Assembly (NCBI GenBank): GCA_947489925.1
Contig: CANLFK010000003.1
Coordinates: 1 to 32,054, forward strand
DNA from: Candidatus Caenarcanales bacterium
GTDB lineage: Bacteria; Cyanobacteriota; Vampirovibrionia; Caenarcaniphilales; Caenarcanaceae
Direction: 5' to 3'
Length of the DNA: 32,054 bases
Part shown: piece by piece, positions 17,877 through 25,640 of the stretch
Layout: the number at the start of each line of letters is the position of its first letter
Position numbering within the stretch: the first letter of the stretch is position 1
Translations under genes and position numbers: made by a program
The notes under the pieces: generated by a model
The model's database searches: none
Seen by the model: only the letters and a program-made list of their open reading frames with translations
What the model was told of the DNA's origin: nothing

Positions 17877-19084
17877 TGGATTTAACCGAGAAATATTATT
17901 GGTTGGCTTTTGATAATTTGCCTGGTATCGGATTAGGACCAAAACGAATTTTTGCTTTACTGGAATATTTTGGTAATTTAAAAACAGCTTGGGAAGCGGA
18001 TAAGCAAGATTTATTGCAAGTTAAAGGAATTGGCGAAAATACAATTGATAATTTTATAAAATGCCGCTCCGAGCAAGACTTAGAATTAATCCCACGCAAA
18101 TTAGAAAAATATAATATTAAGGCTTTGACTTTTGCTGAAAGTGATTATCCAGAGCAGTTAAAACAATTAAAAGACATTCCTTTGATTTTATATTTTAAAG
18201 GTAATTTTGATTTGTCTTTATTTGAAAAGTCAATTGGCATTGTGGGTAGCCGACAGCCAACTGATTATGCAATTCAAGCTATTAAAAATTTGAGTGGTGA
18301 ACTTTCAGAAATGGGTTTTACAATTATTAGTGGTATGGCTTTGGGTATTGATGCGGCGGCACATAAAGGAGTTTTAGCAAATCAAAATGGCAAAACAGTT
18401 GGTGTTTTAGCAAATGGAGCAGATAAATTTATTCCTTATACAAATAAAAACTTATATGAGTCTGTCTTAGAGCAAGGTTTGCTAATTAGTGAATACAAAC
18501 CTGAAACTATGCCAGAAAAAGGTTATTTCCCCGCTCGAAATAGAATAATTGCCGCTTTGAGTCAGGCAGTTTTAATTGGAGAAGCCGCTGTCAAAAGTGG
18601 AGCTTTGATTACTGCTGAAAGAGCTTTAGAGCTGAAAAAACCGATTTTTGGATTAGCTGGAATACCGAATAAAAGCAATGAAGGAATTAATTTTTGGATC
18701 AGAAAAGGCTTGGCTCGCTTAATTACTTCCGCTGATGATATTATTGAAGAATTAGATTTGCATTTGAAAAATAATATTAATCCAGCTCAACAAGGAAATT
18801 TTTTAAAAGAATTAGAAATTATCAAATCAGCAATAACTGTAAGCTCAAATCCTAGACCTATTAAAGAAAAAAAAGAAAAAATTAATCCAGAAAATTTAGG
18901 TTTAAATGAGCAAGAAAAAACTATTTATAATTTATTAACTTTCGGTGAATTTAAGAGCATAGACAAGCTTTTTGAAGAAACTGAATTATCAATTGCAAAA
19001 ATTAATTCGGTGATTTTGACTTTACAATTAAAAAAACTGATTTCTCGCAATCCAGCTGGAGCAATAGGTTTGACCAATAATTAA
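17876..19084 (+). CDS. dprA: DNA processing protein DprA
   Basis: A 402-residue DprA, which binds incoming single-stranded DNA and loads RecA during natural transformation. An N-terminal helix-hairpin-helix/SAM-like region (about residues 1-65, with LPGIGLGPKRIFALL and VKGIGENTIDNF) leads into the Rossmann-like core containing IGIVGSRQPTDYA, ISGMALGIDAAAH, PARNRIIAALS and KSGALITAERALE. A C-terminal winged-helix domain (about residues 335-402) follows a charged linker. All domains are complete. It overlaps aspS by one base and is followed after 1 base by the Xer-like gene. Other competence genes are not in the window. Confidence 0.95.
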   Translation: MDLTEKYYWLAFDNLPGIGLGPKRIFALLEYFGNLKTAWEADKQDLLQVKGIGENTIDNFIKCRSEQDLELIPRKLEKYNIKALTFAESDYPEQLKQLKDIPLILYFKGNFDLSLFEKSIGIVGSRQPTDYAIQAIKNLSGELSEMGFTIISGMALGIDAAAHKGVLANQNGKTVGVLANGADKFIPYTNKNLYESVLEQGLLISEYKPETMPEKGYFPARNRIIAALSQAVLIGEAAVKSGALITAERALELKKPIFGLAGIPNKSNEGINFWIRKGLARLITSADDIIEELDLHLKNNINPAQQGNFLKELEIIKSAITVSSNPRPIKEKKEKINPENLGLNEQEKTIYNLLTFGEFKSIDKLFEETELSIAKINSVILTLQLKKLISRNPAGAIGLTNN

Positions 19085-19085
19085 A

Positions 19086-19946
19086 ATGAAAATAAGTGAA
19101 TTAAATGATTTAGTAAAAGAATTCCTTGAATTTCACAATTTAAAGTTCAACTCTCAGAGAGCTTATAAAACGGATTTGAAATTTTTTATTGAATTTATTG
19201 TCTCAGAAAAAACAGAATTAGAAAATTTAAAACGAAAAGATTTATTAAATTGGTTAAAAAATTATAATTCAAGGGTTTCTAATCGGCGTGGAGTGAATAT
19301 TCGTAAATTTTTACTATGGCTAAAAAAAGAAAAACAAATACTTATACCCGAAGAATTTAGTTTACCTTGGCAATTTACTGATCCACAGCCCGTAAAACCA
19401 GACCAAACCGCTGATTTAACTGAAGATGAAATTAATAGTTTGTTTACTAATCGCTATTTAAGCCTAAACAAAAAAGCCATTTTAATTTTATTGCTTAATA
19501 CAGCCGCTCCAATTGAGAATTTGGCAACTTTGACTTGGCAAGATATTTGCTTGGATAAATTATCATATTTAAAGCTTGGATCAGACGGCAATGAAAGAAT
19601 TATTAGCCTCGAAAAACCAATTGTTAATTTGCTAAAAGAATTAAAAGAAAAAAATAATCAAGCCTCTCATGAATTTGTTTTTTGCCAAGAAAATACTGCT
19701 GAGCCGATTAATGCTCCTTACTTGGCTATTTTAATTAAAAGAAGTTTGCAAAAAGCCCTTAATAAAAATATTTCCGCCACTCAATTACAGGAATTAGCCC
19801 AAAAAAGACTAACCGAAAAATATAAATTGCCCATTGCTTTAAATATTTTAGGTCTGAAAAAAGCTCACAGTATTTTAACTTCCTCGCCAGATAGTCAAAT
19901 TGATTTAGTCAAATTAAAAAATATTCATCAGTCAGCTTTTGCATAA
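19086..19946 (+). CDS. XerC/XerD-like protein lacking the tyrosine-recombinase catalytic residues
   Basis: A 286-residue protein with the overall plan of a Xer recombinase: a SAM-like core-binding N-terminal domain (about residues 1-90, with SQRAYKTDLKFFIEF) and a C-terminal domain whose LNTAAPIENLATLTWQDI matches the TGLRISELLALRWSDI segment of Xer proteins. The catalytic set is gone: the first Arg is Pro142, the Lys of the GKGNKER hairpin is replaced (GSDGNER, residues 165-171), the HxLRH box is ATQLQEL (231-237), the LGH box is LGL (255-257), and the nucleophilic Tyr position is Ser266. The frame is otherwise intact. It is the third gene of aspS-dprA-xer, the place where a normal xerC often follows dprA. 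Its 3' end overlaps nadD, on the opposite strand, by 19 bases. It could be a DNA-binding derivative or a slowly decaying gene. Confidence 0.75.
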   Translation: MKISELNDLVKEFLEFHNLKFNSQRAYKTDLKFFIEFIVSEKTELENLKRKDLLNWLKNYNSRVSNRRGVNIRKFLLWLKKEKQILIPEEFSLPWQFTDPQPVKPDQTADLTEDEINSLFTNRYLSLNKKAILILLLNTAAPIENLATLTWQDICLDKLSYLKLGSDGNERIISLEKPIVNLLKELKEKNNQASHEFVFCQENTAEPINAPYLAILIKRSLQKALNKNISATQLQELAQKRLTEKYKLPIALNILGLKKAHSILTSSPDSQIDLVKLKNIHQSAFA

Positions 19947-20512
19947 GCTTCATAAACCTCGGCTGGTAATAAATAACGATAAGCCGCTTTTTCAGCCTTT
20001 AATTGCCGAATTAAACTAGATGAAATTGGTAAAGGTAAATTATTTAGCCAAGCCCAATTAAAACCCAAATTATTTAAACTTTTTTCTTTTGTTTCTGCTT
20101 CAGGTTGATAATTTGGTCTTTTAGCAACTAAAAATTCACAAATATCTTTGATTTCATCAATGCAATGCCAAGTTGATAAACTTAAAAAACTGTCTAAGCC
20201 CAAAATCATTTTAATTTTTTTTACTTTATATTCAGCTTGAATTTCTTTTAGGCTAAAAATTGTATAAGAAATATCTCTGTCTAATTCACGCAAATCAAGT
20301 TTAAAGTTTTTATTAGTTTTCAAAGCTATGTCTAAAAGCTTAATTCTATGCTCTAGGCTTAATGAATTATTTTGATTTAATTTATTGGGCGGATTAGGTG
20401 AAAGTATAAAGACGATTTTATCTAAATTAAATTGAAGCAAAGCAGTCTCTGCCAGCATAAGATGACCAATATGGACTGGACTAAAACTGCCGGGGAAAAT
20501 CGCTATATTCAC
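19928..20512 (-). CDS. nadD: Nicotinate-nucleotide adenylyltransferase
   Basis: A 194-residue NadD that adenylates nicotinate mononucleotide to deamido-NAD in NAD synthesis. The nucleotidyltransferase motif IFPGSFSPVHIGHLMLAE is at the N-terminus and the second motif, PLPISSSLIRQLKAE, near the C-terminus (family form ISSTxIR). The GLDSFLSLSTWHCIDEI segment matches the usual GxDxxxxLxxWxxxxxI. The start is GTG at 20510-20512, directly before MNIAIFPGSF. It follows the CDGSH gene after 3 bases, so the two are probably translated from one message. Confidence 0.94.
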   Translation of the reverse strand: MNIAIFPGSFSPVHIGHLMLAETALLQFNLDKIVFILSPNPPNKLNQNNSLSLEHRIKLLDIALKTNKNFKLDLRELDRDISYTIFSLKEIQAEYKVKKIKMILGLDSFLSLSTWHCIDEIKDICEFLVAKRPNYQPEAETKEKSLNNLGFNWAWLNNLPLPISSSLIRQLKAEKAAYRYLLPAEVYEAYAKAD

Positions 20513-20515
20513 TAA

Positions 20516-20716
20516 TTACTCAATTGAAACAACTTCTAAGTTTTCATTATAGGTATAAACTTTGCTCTCATCTTCGTCCGAAAATTTCTTATGTGAGCCA
20601 TCACAAAAAGGTTGTGGATCTTCTTCATTCCATTTTTTGGATAAACCACAACGACAAATCCATTTTTCGCCCACTTTTAAAGGGGTTTTGGATTTTAATA
20701 TTACTTTGCGAGCCAT
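20516..20716 (-). CDS. CDGSH iron-sulfur domain protein
   Basis: A 66-residue protein consisting of one CDGSH-type zinc-finger-like domain. The [2Fe-2S] ligands are Cys21 and Cys23 in WICRCGLSKK and Cys38 and His42 in PFCDGSHKKF, the 3Cys-1His arrangement of mitoNEET-related proteins. No membrane anchor is present, as in most bacterial members. Roles proposed for the family are electron or cluster transfer and redox sensing; none can be assigned here. It stands 3 bases upstream of nadD. Confidence 0.93.
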   Translation of the reverse strand: MARKVILKSKTPLKVGEKWICRCGLSKKWNEEDPQPFCDGSHKKFSDEDESKVYTYNENLEVVSIE

Positions 20717-20818
20717 GAGAATTATTATTTATAAGGTATATTTTGGTAATTTTAAAATAAATTTTAGAACTAATGTACAAAATAAAAATCTTTAACTTAA
20801 AAGTTTTATCAATGAATT

Positions 20819-20878
20819 TTATAAACCTTGTCGAAAAACATTAGCAATTCCATCAGTTAAAGAGCCACCCGAAGTATT
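20819..20878 (-). other. In-frame continuation after the stop codon of the AIM24 gene
   Basis: Directly after the TAA at 20879-20881 the same frame stays open for 19 sense codons, reading NTSGGSLTDGIANVFRQGL, before the next TAA. The stretch is Gly/Ser-rich like the preceding tail (RSGGGGFHLNN), so it may be the original C-terminus cut off by a recent nonsense mutation, or readthrough sequence. It could also be open by chance, since 19 codons is short. Confidence 0.35.
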
Positions 20879-21616
20879 TTAATTATTCAGATGAAATCCG
20901 CCGCCACCGCTTCTTTCGGGTATAATTATTTTGCTACCAATCCAAGCTGTAAAAGCTGATGAATTTCGAGAACAAACATAAACCTTACCATTCCCAGAAA
21001 AGCGATTACTAATTCCTTCACCAGAAGTAACACTATTAATCATATCTCCCAAAAAACCTCCACCCTGTGAAGTGGACAAAGTTAATTTATAACTCAAATT
21101 GCTGTCCCAAGCGACCACATGAGCATTATCAACAATAATATCATTTCCAGCCGTAACATCTAAGCCAAAAATAGAACCAAAGCCAGCCACAACTAATTGC
21201 CCACTTCCGCTTGTTTCCATCACAACAAAGCCACCTGTTCCACCAAATAAAGCTTGCCCAATATTTTGCATTTTTATTTTCAAATCAACTGCCCCAGTAG
21301 AAGCGACAAAAGCACCATCATTTAAAATATATTGTTTTTGTCCAATTTCAAGTATTTCTAATGAACCAGGTAAAGTTGGAGCTAATAAAACATCGCCAGC
21401 ACCACGATTTGCTTCAATATGTTGCTGAAAAAATGACTCTCCATTTGTAAATTTACGAGCTAAAGCAGAAAGAAAACCGCCATTCATTTTTCCTTTTAAG
21501 TCTAAAGTGGCATCCATAGTTACCATTGCACCAGATTCACAAAATATTTTTTCGCCTTGTTGCATTGAAATATGAATAAAAGGATCAAATTCTCCAGTAA
21601 TTGTAAGTTTTGGCAT
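20879..21616 (-). CDS. AIM24/TIGR00266 family protein
   Basis: A 245-residue protein of the AIM24 family (TIGR00266 type): a beta-rich double-stranded helix sequence with GEKIFCESGAMVTMD near the N-terminus, a central LAPTLPGSLEILEIG, and a C-terminal GEGISNRFSGNGKVYVCSRN box. Bacterial members are conserved but their function is not known; the fungal namesake is mitochondrial. It has no signal peptide. The tail after RSGGGG is short and the frame continues past the TAA (see separate entry). It lies downstream of the two tRNA-Arg genes, with about 97 bases between. Confidence 0.88.
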   Translation of the reverse strand: MPKLTITGEFDPFIHISMQQGEKIFCESGAMVTMDATLDLKGKMNGGFLSALARKFTNGESFFQQHIEANRGAGDVLLAPTLPGSLEILEIGQKQYILNDGAFVASTGAVDLKIKMQNIGQALFGGTGGFVVMETSGSGQLVVAGFGSIFGLDVTAGNDIIVDNAHVVAWDSNLSYKLTLSTSQGGGFLGDMINSVTSGEGISNRFSGNGKVYVCSRNSSAFTAWIGSKIIIPERSGGGGFHLNN

Positions 21617-21712
21617 TTTATTTTTATAGGTTAAGCGGCTGATTAAATCAATAACTATTTAAAATATACCAAAAAAGCTTTTTCATTTCACAAAACTTAA
21701 AATTTAAAAAAT

Positions 21713-21785
21713 CGCGCTTGGCAGGACTCGAACCTGCGGCCAACCACTTAGAAGGCGGTTGCTCTATCCACTGAGCTACAAGCGC
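21713..21785 (-). tRNA. tRNA-Arg (anticodon TCT)
   Basis: A complete 73-nt cloverleaf on the minus strand: acceptor stem GCGCTTG/CAAGCGC, D arm GCTC-AGTGGATA-GAGC, anticodon stem ACCGC/GTGGT with loop CTTCTAA giving anticodon TCT (reads AGA/AGG), and T arm GCAGG-TTCGAGT-CCTGC. The discriminator is G and CCA is not encoded. It is 16 bases downstream of the second tRNA-Arg and probably processed from the same transcript. Confidence 0.96.
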
Positions 21786-21801
21786 TTGATATTGTATTAA
21801 A

Positions 21802-21874
21802 TGCACTCGGTGCGGATCGAACGCACGACCCTTGGCTTCGGAGACCAATACTCTATCCACTGAGCTACGAGTGC
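21802..21874 (-). tRNA. tRNA-Arg (anticodon CCG)
   Basis: A complete 73-nt cloverleaf on the minus strand: acceptor GCACTCG/CGAGTGC, D arm GCTC-AGTGGATA-GAGT, anticodon stem TTGGT/GCCAA with loop CTCCGAA giving anticodon CCG (reads CGG), T arm GTGCG-TTCGATC-CGCAC. The discriminator is A and CCA is not encoded. It is the first of a pair of tRNA-Arg genes that share the D-loop sequence AGTGGATA. Confidence 0.96.
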
Positions 21875-21953
21875 ATAATATTAGCAAGTATCTTAGCTTA
21901 TTTGCCAAATAAAATTAAATTTAAATTACAAATTTTCACTTTTACCTTATTAA

Positions 21954-23078
21954 TCAAATTCCTATTTTGTTTAAATTTCCATCATAGCCAGTTAATTCTA
22001 AATAGCCTTGTCCAATCTTTTTACCGTTTAAGCGGTCTGTAACACTAACTGCTCCTTCCCAATAATTAACTTGTTCTACTACTTCTTGATTAATCATTTT
22101 AGGTCTAACTTTTAAAGCTAAGCCTAAATCTGGAATAATGATTTCCCAAATTAGAGGATAAATTGCTTTGCTTTTTTTACTTTGCCAATTAGCATTCTTT
22201 TTTGGTTTTAAAAAAAAGTCTTTTTGGTTTAAATGTTTGACTTTTCCTTCCCGTGAAATATAAGTACCATTTGAAAAACTAGATATTTTATTATTTTTTT
22301 CTCGAAGGCGATAAAGCATTAAGGCCGATCCATCATTAAATTGCAGGCTAAACCAATCCCAACCAACTTGATTATTTTGTAATTGATTAGACCCAAATTC
22401 ATGATCCATCCAGCTTTTACCAGTTACTTCGTATATTTGCGAATTAATAGTAATTTGACCTTTAGTTTTTAAATTAGTTAATGAATAATAATGACTTGCA
22501 CAACTTGCACAATTTCCTTTACGGCTTATATTCTCTCCAGGTACGCCATGAATAACTGGTGATTGCGAAGTTTGTAAGTTTAAATTGATCTCAATATCTT
22601 TATCTTGTGCTTTTAATATATGAGTTTTTCCATTATCTTCTAGCTTAACTGACCAAGTTTTATTCCAAATTAAATTCTTTTTAGCCTCAATACCAGCCAT
22701 TTGCAAAAAATCACGATTAATTTTACTAAAATGTTTAAATTCATTATTTTTCAAATCACTTAAAGCAAAATGAGCAATATAAATTGGCTTTGCTAAAGGT
22801 TTAAAGCTAACTTTAAAAAAGGTTAATTCATAACCGAATTCTTTATTACCTTGTTTAGACCTCAAATTGCCCGTATAATACCACCACTCTAAAGCATAAT
22901 TAGCGTGCGAAAAATGATCTTTAGGAAAAGAAAACTGATAATTTGGCTTAGCAATTAAAAATTCAGTTTGAGTTATTTGTTTGGATTTAATATTTTCTTT
23001 TTTGCTTATTGAATAAACGGTATTACTGCCCAAAAGTACAATTATTAAATAAAATGTTAAAAGTAAAGATTTATTCAT
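21954..23078 (-). CDS. AttH/CrtC-like secreted lipocalin-fold protein (predicted secreted hydrolase, COG5621 type)
   Basis: A 374-residue protein with an N-terminal signal peptide (hydrophobic core LLLTFYLIIVLLGSN). Family stretches are HFSHANYALEWWYYTGNL, GKSWMDHEFGSNQL with GWDWFSLQF, and near the end YWEGAVSVTDRLNGKKIGQG followed by YLELTGYDG. These define the AttH/CrtC-like double-lipocalin fold; CrtC itself is a carotenoid hydratase, but most members, annotated as predicted secreted hydrolases and often near ABC transporters, have no proven activity. No lipobox Cys is present, so it should be periplasmic. It stands alone, divergent from the M23 group. Confidence 0.88.
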   Translation of the reverse strand: MNKSLLLTFYLIIVLLGSNTVYSISKKENIKSKQITQTEFLIAKPNYQFSFPKDHFSHANYALEWWYYTGNLRSKQGNKEFGYELTFFKVSFKPLAKPIYIAHFALSDLKNNEFKHFSKINRDFLQMAGIEAKKNLIWNKTWSVKLEDNGKTHILKAQDKDIEINLNLQTSQSPVIHGVPGENISRKGNCASCASHYYSLTNLKTKGQITINSQIYEVTGKSWMDHEFGSNQLQNNQVGWDWFSLQFNDGSALMLYRLREKNNKISSFSNGTYISREGKVKHLNQKDFFLKPKKNANWQSKKSKAIYPLIWEIIIPDLGLALKVRPKMINQEVVEQVNYWEGAVSVTDRLNGKKIGQGYLELTGYDGNLNKIGI

Positions 23079-23208
23079 TTGTCGGAATCAAAGCTTTTTA
23101 TTAACGAATTTCACTGATTATAAAAGAAATTAAAAAAGTGTTGTATAAAAGTTAATTTAGTATTAATATGAAATTAAGACCTTTAATAAATCTTTATAAA
23201 AAACAATT

Positions 23209-23565
23209 ATGAGTTCAATATCAAGCGGATTCAAAATGAGTAATATGGCTGGTGATTCTAATGGTAATCAAAACTTTTTTATGGGCGGAGATCAAGAACC
23301 AGAAGAACAGGAAGAACAAGAGCCTGAATCTAATGAAAATAGTGCTTTAGCCATTGCTGATCCTTTAACAGTAGCCGAAGCAACTCATGCTAGGCAATAT
23401 TGGGAAAAATTTATTGCTGATAATAATTCTCTCAGTCATTCTTATTCACCATGGCAAGTTCCTCCTATGCAAAATTTGAAAGAAAGAGGACGCAAAGATG
23501 TTATTGTAACTTCCGCTAAAGCTAAATCTAAAAATCCTTTTTATCAATTTTCGGTAAATGCTTAA
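23209..23565 (+). CDS. Hypothetical acidic protein upstream of the M23 peptidase
   Basis: A 118-residue protein that I do not recognise. It has a Ser/Gly/Asn-rich start, a strongly acidic run of Glu/Gln/Pro at about residues 29-43, and a more ordered middle (DPLTVAEATHARQYWEKFI), ending with a basic Lys-rich tail. No signal peptide or membrane segment is seen. Its stop overlaps the start of the M23 peptidase gene by 8 bases, implying translational coupling, so its role probably relates to that enzyme or its export. Confidence 0.6.
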   Translation: MSSISSGFKMSNMAGDSNGNQNFFMGGDQEPEEQEEQEPESNENSALAIADPLTVAEATHARQYWEKFIADNNSLSHSYSPWQVPPMQNLKERGRKDVIVTSAKAKSKNPFYQFSVNA

Positions 23566-24475
23566 AAGAGTAAAATTTGGTCTAATTCTTTTATTGATAA
23601 TTAATTTGCTTTCTGTTTGGTCAGCTCAGGCGGCTTTATGGATTAATCCTTTATCTGTTAAACAGGGCGAAATAGTTTTAGTTAAAGGGCTTTATTATAA
23701 TTTTGGTAATGCTTATTCAATGCTTTCTGATTGTCAAATTGCTTTTGAAGGAAAAAATTATTTATTTGCTCGAGAAATTGTAGATTTTCAGGGCTTTGAG
23801 TCTTCGGGTGGAACATATGGCTTTCAGTATACTTCTCGAATTCCAACTACTCCTTTGACCAAATTAGGAGATTTACCTTTAACTTTGAAATGCCCTTTGG
23901 GTCAAGAAAAATTTAGCTTAAAGGTTTTATCTGGTAATTTTCCTGTGCAAAATATTGTTTTAACTTCCAGTAAAAATTCTTTAAGTGCGACTGAAAAAGA
24001 AACTAATGCGGTTAAAAATGCCATTAATACTTTTACACCATTTAAATTATGGGATTCAAATAAGCCTTGGTTAGCTCCAAATAAAGCCAGACTTTCTTCA
24101 CTTTATGGCTTGCGTAGAACTTATAATGGAGTTTTAGCCCAAAATTATTTTCATAAAGGTTTAGACTTTGCCGCTTTTACGGGTAATCCAATTACTGCTC
24201 CAGCCAAAGGAAAAGTTATTTTATTAGGTAAAGAAAAAGAAGGCTTTGCGGTACATGGAAATTGTTTATTTATTGATCATGGGCAAGGAATTATTAGCGG
24301 ATATTTACACTTATCTGAATTTAATGTTATTGAAGGGCAAATAGTTGAAGCTGGAGAAGTTTTAGGAAAAGTTGGTGAATCTGGAATTGCAACAGGACCA
24401 CATTTGCATTTTGGGGTATATGTTAATGGAGAGAATGTTAATCCAGATAATTGGTTAAAATTTGCAATTCCTTAA
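23558..24475 (+). CDS. M23-family (LytM-type) metalloendopeptidase, secreted
   Basis: A 305-residue protein with a signal peptide (LILLLIINLLSVWSAQAA), a beta-rich N-terminal part (about residues 27-130) and a C-terminal LytM/peptidase M23 domain (about 180-300). Zinc-ligand motifs are FHKGLDFAA (HxxxD) and PHLHFGVYVNG (HxH). Domain-typical glycines in APAKGKVILLG and GESGIATG are also present, so an active peptidoglycan endopeptidase is likely rather than a degenerate EnvC/NlpD-type activator. It is the middle gene of a three-gene group, overlapping the acidic protein upstream; the next gene starts 7 bases after its stop. Confidence 0.92.
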   Translation: MLKRVKFGLILLLIINLLSVWSAQAALWINPLSVKQGEIVLVKGLYYNFGNAYSMLSDCQIAFEGKNYLFAREIVDFQGFESSGGTYGFQYTSRIPTTPLTKLGDLPLTLKCPLGQEKFSLKVLSGNFPVQNIVLTSSKNSLSATEKETNAVKNAINTFTPFKLWDSNKPWLAPNKARLSSLYGLRRTYNGVLAQNYFHKGLDFAAFTGNPITAPAKGKVILLGKEKEGFAVHGNCLFIDHGQGIISGYLHLSEFNVIEGQIVEAGEVLGKVGESGIATGPHLHFGVYVNGENVNPDNWLKFAIP

Positions 24476-24482
24476 AATAAAG

Positions 24483-25358
24483 ATGAGAAAATTACTTTTT
24501 GTTTTTTTGTTTTTTAATTCGGTTTCCGCCTTGGCAAATATTAATCCTTGGGCAAATGATCCTTTGGCAAAAATAAATTTATTTAATGATTCTGGTTCAA
24601 AAGCTGAAGATGAAAATACAAATACCAATAAAATCCCAGAAATTAAATGTGAAATACCCAAAGTTTGCCCAGTTTGTGAAATTAGTGAAGAATGGCCATT
24701 AGATTTAAATGGTGATGATTTGGCTGAGAGAGCGGAAAAACGGATTTGTAAATCAAATAATGAATTTGGTAATAATGTTTTTTTTGGCAATAAAGCTAAT
24801 ATCAGCCAGCTAATTGAAAAACCAATTGAAATTATTATTATTTATGATAGCCAAATGAAGCCTTTAATTTATAAAGCTAATAATACTGACTGCAAAAACA
24901 ATAAACAAATTACTTATAGTCGCTTTGAGAGAACAGACTTTAATAATGATAAATTAGACGAATTATTTATTGTCGAACATGACTATATTGAAAACACTGA
25001 TTCAGTCAAGATTTTGGGCTATGATTTTAGAGTCAATAATATTGTTAATTTGCCAATTATTGAATATGAAGATGATTTGAGTGAAATAATTAATGGAGAT
25101 ACACAAAATGGTAAAGTCAAATTCTTAAAATCAAATACAAATTCTTTTTCTTTACTTTGGGAAAACAATACTGGAGAGCAAGCTCAAATTAATTATTATC
25201 AAGATTCGTCCGACAAAACTTTTTATCCAGTTGAAATTAAAAACTTAAATCATCAAATTGCTTATAAATCCAAGCTAAGCTCAAGTTCAAATCCGAACCC
25301 AAAATCGAATGAAAAAACTAAAATAACCAATGAATTCGGTATTGAAATTATAAATTAA
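24483..25358 (+). CDS. Secreted Asp/Asn-rich protein with FG-GAP-like calcium motifs
   Basis: A 291-residue protein that I cannot place in a named family. The ATG at 24483 gives MRKLLFVFLFFNSVSALA, a signal peptide; an upstream in-frame TTG at 24462 is less likely. Two segments, DLNGDDLAERAE and DFNNDKLDELFI, match the DxNxDxxxE pattern of FG-GAP/VCBS-type calcium-binding repeats, and a KCEIPKVCPVCEI-like stretch (residues around 57-68) carries three Cys. It is the third gene after the M23 peptidase and is probably exported with it to the periplasm or surface. Its last codons lie inside the left end of the inverted-repeat element. Confidence 0.65.
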   Translation: MRKLLFVFLFFNSVSALANINPWANDPLAKINLFNDSGSKAEDENTNTNKIPEIKCEIPKVCPVCEISEEWPLDLNGDDLAERAEKRICKSNNEFGNNVFFGNKANISQLIEKPIEIIIIYDSQMKPLIYKANNTDCKNNKQITYSRFERTDFNNDKLDELFIVEHDYIENTDSVKILGYDFRVNNIVNLPIIEYEDDLSEIINGDTQNGKVKFLKSNTNSFSLLWENNTGEQAQINYYQDSSDKTFYPVEIKNLNHQIAYKSKLSSSSNPNPKSNEKTKITNEFGIEIIN

Positions 25359-25640
25359 TGTGAGTTCGATGAAAAGAAAATCTGAAAATGCTGATTGAAG
25401 CGAAACTTTGAAGCAATCACAATTGCAAGTCTCTCGCTAAAGAATTTTGTCTTTTCACCCCCAACCCCCTGAAAGTGGGCTATTAGAGAGTGGAGTTGGG
25501 AATTTAGACCTTGAAGACAGAAAATTTCAAACAGATTTATTGAGTGTCCCCTTCGGGGAATGGCTTAAGCCTAGGGGGCTAAGACTTGAATTCTTGAGAA
25601 GCTTTTTGTGTTTTTTATCTGTCGAACTCACATTAATTTA
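25351..25640. repeat. Element with perfect 19-bp inverted ends, MITE-like
   Basis: TAAATTAATGTGAGTTCGA at 25351-25369 is repeated as its exact reverse complement at 25622-25640. The ends are bounded by TA and contain TTAA, either of which could be a target duplication. The 252-base interior has no convincing ORF and is richer in G+C than its surroundings, with CCCCTTCGGGG (25548-25558) as a hairpin, GGCTTAAGCC (25562-25571), and C-runs at 25458-25469 that can pair with GTTGGG (25495-25500) or AGGGGG (25573-25578). This is the form of a small non-autonomous transposable element or of a structured RNA. Both flanking genes end inside the inverted ends. Family and copy number cannot be determined here. 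Confidence 0.65.

Noticed and set aside
21878..21908. TTGGCA/TAATAT promoter for the tRNA-Arg pair
   Set aside because: The -10-like sequence lies only 3 bases from the mature tRNA 5' end and the spacing is 19, so transcription would start inside the tRNA.
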